This document shows, piece by piece, positions 44,620 through 55,243 of a stretch of 64,000 nt of DNA. The notes under the pieces are model-generated. The model ran no database searches and was not told where the DNA came from. It saw nothing but the letters and a program-made list of their open reading frames with translations. This DNA is from Aspidapion aeneum. Lineage: Eukaryota; Arthropoda; Insecta; Coleoptera; Brentidae. Position 1 is the first letter of the stretch, and every line of letters begins with the position of its first letter. Position numbers and translations under genes: made by a program. The stretch lies in assembly GCA_963576565.1 (NCBI GenBank), contig OY755038.1, forward strand, positions 138,456,989 to 138,520,988, given 5' to 3'.

Positions 44620-45786
44620 TGTAACGTATAAAATTGCGACACTATAAAAGCACGTCGGGTGTCAATTTGTGACGTATAAAAAACGTTGTCGCCAATTGTG
44701 ACACTAAAAAACCGTTGAAGTCACTCTATTAATTACTGAGTAATTAAACAAATATCTGGAAGCAGAACTGTATTTTCCAGCTAGGTAAAACATTGATATA
44801 CCCGATAACTTTTATACAGTGGAGAAGGGGGGGTTCAGAAATAACAAAAATTTAAGCGTCACATGTGTTTTAATATCAATGTCTTACAAAAAGGATCTTA
44901 ATTAAAAATACAGTTCAACTCAAACGTTGTAGCCAAACAATGAAACTCTACTTACTTCCGAGGCTTCCAGATTATTTGTGTAATTCAAAGAAAAACAAAA
45001 AAAAATTGACTAATAAAAGATTCTGAATGAATTAAAATGACACAAACGATAACAATTTATAGGTAGACAGCCATCTCCAACAGGTCATAGTGTACCTACA
45101 TTTGAGTCAGTAGTGGAATACTCCATTACCTACTTTAGTGCTTGTAAAAAAAAATACACTCCGAAATCATTCCATCATAGGGAAGATCTGGACCAAATAT
45201 CCGCTGTCATCATTCTACATTGGGTAGAACCAGACAGCAACCCAGTCCGAGATCTATCCCATTAGGCCAAAACAGTGCCATAAAAACACTCAAAATTTTA
45301 CTTTATCTCTCTTTTGTCTCTACAAATAAGACAGATTTTTAGTTCATCTTATTTATTGTAAAAGTTTTAACACCGGGAAACATGAAGAAAATAAATAAAT
45401 TAAATAGATGTAAACAAGTTAGGGCCAAAACGCAATAGCAATTTAATAGTAGAACTTAAGTTAATTAAGCCGCAAAATTGTGGTCATGACGTCATACCCA
45501 TTTTCTTGCGTTTACAAGGATTGTTAAAATTATATTGGAAAATTTATATGAAAAAAATTATATCTAAAATGGTTGCTTGCATGAAATTGAAGAAAACTCC
45601 TACCTTGGTCCTTTTATTTTTAGCTCACACATATACTATACTATAGTAGTGTGAGCTATGGTGATCCTAATTTTTTCGAGAAAAAAAAAGTTGCTCCGAT
45701 TTCAAAAATTTTTATATATCTTTGCGTTTCAGATGATTTTGAAACTTTTTTGTTGCGCCGTCTGTCTGTCTGTCTGTCTGTCTGTA

Positions 45787-45845
<59 letters not shown>

Positions 45846-48341
45846 ATGTCTGTCTGTAACGACCAACGCGCATAACTCAAAAACCGCTTGGCCGATTTTA
45901 ATAAAATTTGGCACCTAGGCTGGGTCTTGTGTCGAGATGGTCCCATTTAAAAATGAACAAAATCCACCGAACACCAACCAAATAAAAGGGTGGGGGTAGA
46001 TTTCAAAAATTAGAGTTTATGTGAAAATATGGCGTGTTGGATATTAAACGAAAGGTAATTGAGTCTGCAGTTGAACAAAATACATTTTAATTTATTTAAA
46101 AAAAAGGGTGGGGGTATATTTTAAAAATTAGAGTTTAAGTGAAAATATGGCGTGTGTGATATCAAACGAAAGGTAATTGAGTCCGGAGTTTAACAAAATA
46201 CATTTTAGTTTTTGTTTTTTTTAAGGGTGGGGGTAGATTTCAAAAATTTGAGTTTAAGTCAAAACATGGCTTGTGTGGTATCAAACAAAAGGTAATTTAG
46301 TCTGGAGTTGAATAAAATATATTTCAGTTTTTAGTTATATTAGCTCACACGTACACTATAACTATAGTACCTAGTGTGAGCTTAGGGGCCCATATATTGG
46401 CAGAGTATTTTCTAGTTGCTTAATTTTATGGTAACTATGGAAGTTCTGTCCCAGACATTTCCTTACTGCTGCACCGGGTCCTGTGTCCTGCTTACGCCCA
46501 CTCTGAAGATCTCTTAGCACATGGTGCCAGGGCAGCACATGGTCAAAAAAAATGTTGCTGGATACTTGCCTGAGCGTAAAACCCTTTCCCAGGGTTACAG
46601 TGCTACAACCGGCTTCACACCAGCACGAACGTCCCGTTGATGGAGTGGACAACGCAATGCCTTTCCGTAGGAATGGCGCAAGCCGCCTTAAGTCCCTCAA
46701 TCAGAGGATGTGAGCCGTCACTAAAAATACGCCAAACGACGGACTCACGCTTCACAGTCTTTGGGAAGAACCTGCATTCACTGCAGTGCCAGTAACCAAA
46801 AAAAAATCAATGGCGATCCCAAAAAAACTTGTGGCCCAGCCAATTCTTTAGGAAAAAAAGAGAGGACACCTTGTCCGAATAAAAATGAAGAAGCCGGAAA
46901 TTTTTCCTTAATTTGGGTGGGGCACAGTACCATCCAAATTTTCCCGGTCAAATTCAGATAATGCAAACCCATTTATAAAAAAACACTCGCAACCAAAAAA
47001 TCCTCTAGCGTCCGGTTTGTAAGCCTGCCAAAAACCCCGCCATTTTCAAACTAGTCAATGACGAAGCACACTAGTACTTCGGTACAGGTCTGTAGGGGGC
47101 AGCATCAATCAAGGGAATATTCCAGACCCGTATACTGCGCATTGAAGTGTTGTCGGATCTATTTCTATGGAAAATTATTTATATAACGGACCACTGTCAA
47201 CATCGAGGATAGGAGAAAAATAACCAGTTAGACTATAAGGATGAAGTTTAGTATTGAAACCATCAACTGCAAAATCAATTACTGGAAATCAGAGCATGCA
47301 TCAAACCCAGGAATATTCGAACACTCAACCAATTCCCATATGAGTAAAGCCATACTAAGTGTAGAATTTAGTTGTATTTTAGTTATATTTTTAGTCAAAA
47401 GTTTCCTTTGCTCTTTATATATGTTTTCTCTAAGATTCATATATTTTGACGCCTTTTTTGTACAACATTCTTACATTAATAAAGTTGTTTCTGAACTTTG
47501 AACGTGAACATACGCCATCCAACCACTGCTTAAACTCGACTTGACGATGCTCAGATGTTAAGTTTTCTCACCATTAGCCAGCCCTGCATAACCCTTCGAT
47601 CCGACTGGGTTAGATAATAACTTTATTTAACTATGATTATATATTAATTTATATAATATCAAAATACGCTTTTGTTTATTCTTCCAGTCCTGGTTTGAAT
47701 CCCTCGTCTATCCCTGATTTACAAAAGTGCATTTATTTTATCTTCTCTTTATCAAAGTAGTAAAGATATCAAAGTGGGCGGAGCCTCAGTTGTTCCTGGT
47801 CAAACCGTGGACCTAAATATGTTTTCATGCTACAAAAACTAGCTAATCCGTGAAGAAGAGGTTCGGAAGAGAAATCATTGTCCTAATATCCGCAAAAATG
47901 TAAATAAACGAACGTCCAAAATAAATGAAGAGTTCCTGAAAACATCATGAATGGTTTTTGATGTGGCAACGCCGCCATGCCCACAGTTTTATACCGGGTA
48001 GATTGGATACTACGCGGTCGCTAGCAAACAGCTGATTATTCAATTCGGAACGTAAATAGACAAAAATACCCAATTTCAAAGATGTTTTTATGTTATTTTC
48101 TTCGAACCTGTGATCTCAGATTCCAATTACGATGCCTAAATAATGCCGCACAGTCCTTAAAGCACTACGATGGAATGCCTCCTGTATAAGGTAACTTTTT
48201 GGACAGTATATAACCTCAAAACCCAGCTCTATAAAATACCCTTAATTTGTGTATAGAAAAACAAGTCGAATAGTTTTGGTTATTTACATAAATAAAACAA
48301 ATATGTAACGTGTGCCTTAAGCGTAAAAATGACAAGTTACA
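44620..48341 (-). repeat. 5' LTR of element A (contains Helitron-like copy H7)
   Basis: 3,722 bp, about 2,934 bp without H7. Same order of landmarks as the left LTR. It carries a short extra segment near 46,675 that the left LTR lacks. Its outer end abuts GGGT and satellite DNA; its inner end abuts the primer binding site. Confidence 0.85.
45620..46407 (-). mobile_element. Helitron-like element, copy H7 (788 bp)
   Basis: Complete copy in the 5' LTR of element A. The other LTR keeps the empty site near 22,030 (TTTTATTTTTTTCTAG on the plus strand). Removing 45,620-46,407 restores its run of seven T exactly, so there was no duplication. Confidence 0.9.
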
Positions 48342-49632
48342 GGGTCCCTAATTACGTAATTTTAACAGATTTTTCGTTAATACTTATACACGTTGTAAAG
48401 GAATCGTCCCTCTACCGTCGCTGTGTTTCACTATTTTGTTACAAACGTCAGTGGCCAAGGTAGGAAGTTTTAAATTTTTATTGAAGTGAATTTGGAGCTA
48501 GGTCCATAATTACGTCATTTTGACAGATTTTGCCTAAAGACTTGCACATATTATAAAAGGATCACCCCTCTATCACCGCTTTATTTTAGAATTTTGTTAC
48601 AAACGTCAGTGATGGAGGTAGGATATTTAAAATTTTTTTGAAGTGATTTTGGAGCTAGGTCCCTAAATACGTCATTTTGACAAATTTTGCCTAAAAACTT
48701 GCACGCAATATAAAGGGATCAACCCTCTATCGCCGTTATACGTCAGTGGCGGAGATACGAATTTTTAAATTTTATTGAAGTGATTTTGTAGCTGGGTCCC
48801 TAATTACGTCATTTTAACAGATTTTGCGTTAATACCTACACACGTTGTAAAGGGATCGCCCTCTAACGTTGCTGTATTTCACTATTTTGTTACAAACGTC
48901 AGTGGCCGAGATAGAAGTTTTGAAATTTTTTTTGAAATGAATTTGGAGCTAGGTCCCTAATTACGTCATTTTGCCAATTTTTCCCTAAAGCCTTGCACAT
49001 ATTATAAAGGGATCACCCTCTATCGCCGCTATATTTCAGAATTTTGTTACAAACGTCAGTGACGGAGGTAGGAATTTTTAAACTTTATTAAAGTGAATTT
49101 GGAGCTAGGTTCCTAATTACGTCATTTTGACAGATTTTGCCTCAAAACTTACAAACAATATAAAGGGATCACCCATCTATCGCTGCTACATTTCACTATT
49201 TTGTTACAAACGTCAGTGGCGGAGTTACGAATTTTAAACTTTTTTTAAGTGAATTTGGAGCTGGGTCCCTAATAACGTCATTTTAACAGATTTTGCGTTA
49301 ATACGTACACACGTTGTAAAGGGATCGCATCTCTACCGTTGCTGTGTTTTACTATTTTGTTACAAACGTCAGTGGCGGAGATAGGAATTTTTAAATTTTT
49401 ATTGAAGTGAATTTGGAGCTAGGTAGCTAATTACGCCATTTTGACAGATTTTCCCTAAAGACTTGCACATATTATAAAGGAATCACCTGTCTATCGCCGC
49501 TATATTTCAGAATTTTGTTACAAACGGCAGTGACGGAGGTAGGCATTTTTAAATTTTATTGAAGTGATTTTGGAGCTGGGTCCCTAATTACGTCATTTTA
49601 ACAGATTTTACGTTAATACTTACATACGTTGT
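48342..49632 (+). repeat. ~158-bp satellite, second block with three-monomer higher-order repeat
   Basis: Monomer types A (GCGTTAATAC, GTTGTAAAGG), B (CTAAAGACTTGCACATATT) and C (CTCAAAACTTGCACACAAT-like) follow in order A-B-C-A-B-C-A-B-A. Type A recurs near 48,370, 48,830 and 49,300, that is every 460-470 bp. The block begins with GGGT, the right duplication of element A. Confidence 0.85.
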
Positions 49633-50395
49633 ACAGGGTGCTTCGTCCCGGCGTTTAGTTTTAAGATATGAAATTTAGATACATTTATCTAAATTAGAAT
49701 GCTTTTTATTTTCTTTTTTTTTTGCTAAAGTTATGCTAAACTTTATACCTAAAGTTACTTTATTTCTTGGTTTAAACTAATTTAGTTACTAAGATATGCC
49801 TTGCCTACAAAAAGGGTAAAGATTTGAATTTGCGCAGTGAATTATATTCTCAAGAATGCATTGACTTTACTTTATTATTTTTGCTTTCTTTCTACCTTGA
49901 GTATATCCTTTTTCCATCCTTTTTTTAATTTAAGTTTTTTCCCTAATTTTACTCATACCTTTACTGCTGTATTGCTTCATATAGCAGTGCTCCAACGTCC
50001 GTCTTGCTATACGGAGCTCATGCGAATATTTGGGGTACTCTCCATACCAGTGATATATATTGATCGCCAAGTGAAATCACATGCGTGCTTTTAAGACCGC
50101 GGTCGTGTATAAATATTTTATGGATTGCTTTGATGTACTACTGCTACTACTTTGATTGGAATTATTTGGATTCGACTGTGCAGTTGCCCATGTACCAAGT
50201 TCCTTTCATCCAAGGGTAAGTCAAAGTGTTTTTGAGCTGCGTTTCTTTACATTTTTTACTTATTCCCTGTGCTACTATTCCTAACTAAAAACACAAAAGT
50301 GTAACCTAAGAGTGGGAACTATTGGACTGGAGATCCCTATTGCTACAGTTCGGTTGGTTTGTTGACTTTTTCATGCGAAAGACGTCTCAACCGAC
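49633..50395. mobile_element. Unclassified ~763-bp insertion in the satellite
   Basis: The satellite word GTTGTA|AAGGGATCG is split. The insert begins CAGGGTGCTTCGTCCCGG and ends GACGTCTCAACCGACC. No inverted ends, clear duplication or coding frame are seen, so the class is open. Confidence 0.55.
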
Positions 50396-50816
50396 CAAAG
50401 GGATCGCCCCTCTATCGTTGTTGTGTTTCACTATTTTGCTACATAAGTCAGTGACGGAGGTAGGAATTTTTAAATTATTATTGAAGTGAATTTGGAGCTA
50501 GGTCCCTAGCTACGTCATTTTGACAGATTTTGCCTCAAAACTTGCACACAATATAAAGGAATCATCCCTCTATCGCTGCTATATTTCAGAATTTTGTTAC
50601 AAACGTTAGTGACGGAGGTACGAATTTTCAAATTTTATTGAAGTGAATTTGGAGCTGGGTCCCTAATTAAGTCATTTTAACAGATTTTGCGTTAATACTT
50701 ACACACGTTGTAAAGGGATCGCCCCTCTACCGTTGCTGTGTTCCACTATTTTGTTTCAAAGGTCAGTGGCGAAGATAGGAATTTTGAAATTTTTATTGAA
50801 TTCAATTTGAAGCTAG
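50396..50816 (+). repeat. ~158-bp satellite, third block
   Basis: Part of a type A monomer, then type C (about 50,530) and type A (about 50,690), up to CTAG where element E begins. Confidence 0.85.
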
Positions 50817-52154
50817 GGGGTCAATTCTTTACATTTCAAAAAATCTGGCGAAATTTGACAAAATGTGACATAATCTGGCGCTTAAGATTTCTCGTTTAAA
50901 AGGCAATTTTTAAACTTAAAAACTTACCTAAAAGGCCATTTCCCACTTTTTGATAGATGTAGCGTCACGATATAATATTTGTTTTTAATTAAAAACCCGT
51001 AATTTGTTGAAAATTTTTAATTTAAAAATTGTAAATAAATTCACTATTAACCACACAAACTGAAATGTCAAATTTCGTCACATTTCGTCACATTTCTTTC
51101 AAATTTATGAGTCCTATTCGTTTTCTTTATGAGGTCAGCTAAGTTTACTTTCTTTCTTTGTTTTTCACGGTAAAATTAACAAAGAGGGACTAACTGCATG
51201 TCTTGGAAGGGTCGCTACAAAATTAGCTCTACGCTGTTGCCACCGTTATATTTGAACGGAATTTTAAGGGAATGTCAAATTATTTCTTTAAAATCTGCCA
51301 GAAAAATCTGACTAAGTGAAGATCCTGTCAAATTATTGAAGTGGTGATTATTTTTTTACTTTTTAAAAAAGCTAGGCACGTATATAGTTTTTTATTCTGG
51401 GGGGTCCTCCCATATAGAAACTGCTGTTCTTCAGTGACGGCCCATGCGGCTGAGTCCTTCGTAAACCAGAGAGAAAATAATAAATTGTCTCTGTCGTAAA
51501 CGAACACGAAAGCTGCGCCCATAAGGTTTTGGATAGTGTAATTAAAAATACTAGGGTCACTGCATCCTGGAAGTCTAGCGTCTCCCAGGGGTAGCGACAC
51601 GAGTGTCAAAACCGTACTCAAAATTCCATAGACGTTCGTGAAAAATACTCATTTTTATACAGTCTGAGAAAAGACAAATGTTTTAATAGAACTTAAAAAG
51701 AACTCGTTTTTATACAGCTTAAGAAATAAAAAATATGTTCCTTGAGTTTTTGGGTTATGAATATTTATTGTAGGTATTATTGTTAAAAATTATTTTCTTT
51801 TAAATATTATTTCTGTTTTTGTATAAAAATAATACGTAATAAATAAACAAACAGGACAGAAATACATTTCTATGTTAAAAGTTTATTAATAGTATATAAT
51901 ATATCAAGGGATAAAATGAAAATTTTATCACGATGTTTATACGCTATTTTTCGCACTGTTTAATTTATTTTCCAAGGTTTTTTCCCATTTTTTTTGGGTG
52001 TTTTTGGTATTGTGGTTTTTTTTAGTATCTTTTTATTCCGAATTTTACATTTTATCAAAAGACAAAAAATGCCCAAATACAGTTCGAGTTTTCGTAAGGT
52101 TCGGCTTAATTATTTATATTTTTATAGTACATTTCATATAAATATCTTAATATT

Positions 52155-53080
52155 ATTGTTCGAAAGCATAAACTTCGAAAATCATTTTCTTTAAACCAAA
52201 AATTGTTCTAAAACATATTCTTCGAACAAAAGATTGTTCGAAAACGTTTTCTTCAAACAGAAATTTTTCGAAATCATTTTCTTCGAACAGAAATGTGTTC
52301 GAAAACATTTTCTTTGAACGGAAATTTGTTCGAAAATATTTTTTTAAAATTAAAATTTGTTCAAAAACATTTTTTCGAAAACAAATTTTTCGAAAAAAAA
52401 ATTTGACCTGGCTTGCCAAACTTAACACAACTCATATAGTTCGACTAATGGGGTTTTTTTCTAACAATTTTTGGAAATAAAAACTTCCCTGACTTCTTTC
52501 CCGGGATCCTAGAGGGTGTGAAACCAAACCGAACCAACCGAGACCTATTGTCGAAAAATGATTTCCCTAAATTAGCTTTCCGGTCCTCATTTTGGAAGGT
52601 TGAAATCGGTGTTACTCTAACCTTTCTTAATTGAGCATATCAGGAGGTATCTGGACCGGTTCGGATACGTTTGCGATCAATTGACAAAGTTTAGGAAAAT
52701 ACCGATTTCGACCTTCCAAAAGGAGGAAAGTAGACAAATTTTCAGAATGTTTACGATCCCGGGAAAGAAGTCAGGGTTTTTTTGAAAAAATATGTTAAAA
52801 AGACCTTGCCGTAGTCAAACTATATGAATTGTGTTAGGTTTGGAAATCCAGGTCTAGAGCGTCTTTTATCGAAAAACTTGCTTTCGAAGAAAATGATTTC
52901 TATTCGAAGAAAATGTTTTTGAACAACTATTACTTACGAACAAATTTCCGTTCAAAGAAATGGTGTTCGAATAAATTTCCGTTTAAAAAAAATGTTTTCA
53001 AACAAATTTTCATTAGAAGAAATGGTTTTCATAAAAATTTCCGTTCGAAGAAAATGTTTTCGAACAAAGTTCTGCGACCC
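52155..53080. repeat. Multi-level palindrome in element E
   Basis: Outer arms (about 52,155-52,400 and 52,865-53,080) are strings of ~28-bp units built on TTCGAACA / TGTTCGAA with AAAATCATTTTC linkers. Middle arms contain CCTGG..T...AAAC.TAACACAA.TCATATAGTT and its inverse (about 52,405-52,445; 52,808-52,850). The inner 22-bp arms (52,487-52,508 and 52,755-52,776, start CCCTGACTTCTTTCCCGGG) are perfect. The central loop itself has inverted words around GAAATCGGTGTTA. Confidence 0.8.
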
Positions 53081-53607
53081 GTCGTGTTGCTACCTTGAGT
53101 TTTTATTGGATGTTGATTTTTTAAAAACTTTTCTATGAGTGTGTGTGTGTGTACCTGTGTGTCTCTTAATTCTACTTTGTTTTGCAATCATTACAGTGTA
53201 GCTACTTTCGATCTTTGTTTGAACCTTTTGTTTTTCAATCTTTTGTATTTTCGACTTTTTGTATTTTCGACCTTTTCTTCGCCGCCCGCTTTTTTTTGAA
53301 CAATAATAAAAATAATAGTAGGTATATTATAAACCTGGAGCGTGCAGTGTTTACTTTTAATACCACGGCGGGAATTTTCATGCTCGACCGGAAGAAGGGC
53401 TATAATTTGCTAAGTGACTAAAAGGGACTTTAATGCCAAGGTTTATTTTTATATACTAAAAATAATAATAATCATAAACTAAATAAATAGGTATTAAACC
53501 ACTTACCGTACTGTAGTTTTAGCATGTCAAGTATATAAAAAAACAGTGGGCAGTGATAGTTGTCATGGCATTACATTAAACAAAAGTCAGTCAGATGCTA
53601 ACAAACA

Positions 53608-53659
53608 AAGGTCACTCATCGTCAAGCAAGGTAAAGCTTGCTTGACGATGAGTGACCTT
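53608..53659. repeat. Perfect 23-bp stem hairpin
   Basis: 53,608-53,630 (AAGGTCACTCATCGTCAAGC...) and 53,637-53,659 are exact reverse complements around a 6-base loop, GTAAAG. Short open frames across it are artefacts of the palindrome. Confidence 0.85.
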
Positions 53660-54490
53660 ATAACAAACAATGTGGAAAAATATTATTTATTTCATAACAA
53701 ACTAATTAAGTTTACTCGAGAAAAAGTTCGAATTACATTTCTCGAAGATGGAAAATAAAGCATATTCTTACTTTGAGATGGGCATGGAAATGATGCAATA
53801 AACAGAATTTCGAAAATTTCACAGTTTCCTGGTTTACAGCCTGGAGAAGTCTAGAAAGTTAAATGCTTCGTTTATATGGAAGCAATATTCTATGCCTAAG
53901 GACACAATAACGATCAAAACGAACCAAGCCATCGGCAAAGTAAAGTAAGCTTACGGCAAGCTGGAACAAAATAATCGGTATCGTGTATATATTCCTTTTT
54001 GTTTTTTGTATTATGATAAAATAAAATAATCCAAAAACCTATATTTTGCCTTTATGGTTTTAAAGAAATTACTTTCAATCACTGGAGACAAGAAATACTA
54101 CCTTAGCCCATGAAAAAAGGGATTAAACGTACACCTTTATTCCGTAGAGAGCATAAAACATTTATTAAATAATACAAAACCCAACATAATAGTTTTCTAT
54201 ATTTTAGAATATATATAAAACATGCAAACTATATTTTTGGTTTCCTTCGCTGTGTGGACTGCTGGACACAGGGTCCTAATAAATTTGAAATCATAAAAAA
54301 CTTAGTTTTTTTAGGTTTGTTTATTTGGACAGTAAAATTTATATACCGGATGTGACGGACAGTTCTTTACGTAACATTTGTAAACCATTTAATTTTTTTA
54401 AACATAAAAAAAGCTATGCTCCTGACAGTGTCAGATTTGAGTTTTTCGTAAATGAGGTTATGTTTGGTGTCGCTACCCCTGGGAGAGCGG

Positions 54491-55051
54491 CTAGTTCACA
54501 ACTTGCATTCCGTTTGCTATTGGTCGAAATAGTCAGCTGACTTTTTAATGTTGAACGTTGCCGTTTAAGATTATTATTATATTATATTAAGAGATGGTGC
54601 CACCAGTCAAGCATTTAACAAACTTTATGTTTACAGCTTTCGGCGTAAAATACGAATATATACTAGTTGTAAGTGACTAAAAAGAGTAGTGGTTTGTGCA
54701 GTACATACCTATTGAATTTAACTAAATCTATGCATATGCCGATGAGTTTTTTTTTATTGTTTTTTAAAAACATATTATATTTTTTTTTAATTAGCTTCCC
54801 TATCCTGTTTTCCTGTCGAAATCGGTGTTAACCTAACCCTGATAAATTATTCGACAACGTATCCTAACCTGTCCAGATACGCCCCGGTCAGGATACGTTT
54901 CCCATCAATTGACCACGGTTAGGTTTTGTTTCAGTTTGGTTTAACACCGATTTCAACCTCCCAAAACGAGGACAGGAGAGTTTTAATTTTAAAAATCCCG
55001 CCTGACTATGTCAACCAATAGCAAATGGAATGCAAGTTGTGAACTATCCGC
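54491..55051. repeat. Nested inverted repeat in element E
   Basis: Arms 54,491-54,536 and 55,002-55,051 (CTAGTTCACAACTTGCATTC and inverse) enclose a second pair at 54,798-54,835 and 54,937-54,979 (GTCGAAATCGGTGTTAACC-like). The flanking words GTGTCGCTACCCCTGGGAG (54,469) and GGATGCAGTGACCCTA (55,076) reappear inverted near 51,590 and 51,555. Confidence 0.75.
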
Positions 55052-55243
55052 TCGTTGGAAGATGCCAGGCTTTCAGGATGCAGTGACCCTAAGAATAGTC
55101 GCCACAGTCTCCATCTGACGAAAATAAGTCGAAGGCGGAATTTTTCAGGGGTGCCACGACCACGTGGTCACTTTGTGCAAGGAAAACTTAAGTTTGCGAC
55201 ACGCTCCCTAGAGGGAGCCACACATATAGGCAGGGAACTGCGT

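Larger units (their letters stand above)
20333..48341 (-). mobile_element. Element A: Gypsy-like LTR retrotransposon with ~3-kb LTRs and nested insertions
   Basis: Homologous blocks 20,333-23,956 and 44,620-48,341 are in the same orientation and form TGTRACGT...TTACA ends. GGGT occurs on both outer sides (20,329-20,332; 48,342-48,345), and the flanking satellite reads continuously across (GGAGCT-GGGT-CCCTAATT). On the minus strand a primer binding site lies three bases inside the right LTR and a purine tract abuts the left LTR. Degenerate gag, protease and integrase lie at 23,994-27,246, next to the left LTR. The rest of the interior is filled by LINE1 with element B inside it, LINE2 and two Helitron-like copies. 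This is therefore one ~28-kb composite insertion rather than two solo LTRs. Confidence 0.85.

Noticed and set aside
44620..48341. Two independent solo LTRs or a segmental duplication
   Set aside because: Only the outer sides share GGGT and satellite sequence. The inner sides carry a primer site and a purine tract, which fits one full element.
51328..51621. 97-codon minus-strand frame in element E
   Set aside because: Its N-terminal part overlaps a repeated word (DARLxGCSDP) also found near 55,055 in another frame; no family recognised, so it is probably repeat-derived.
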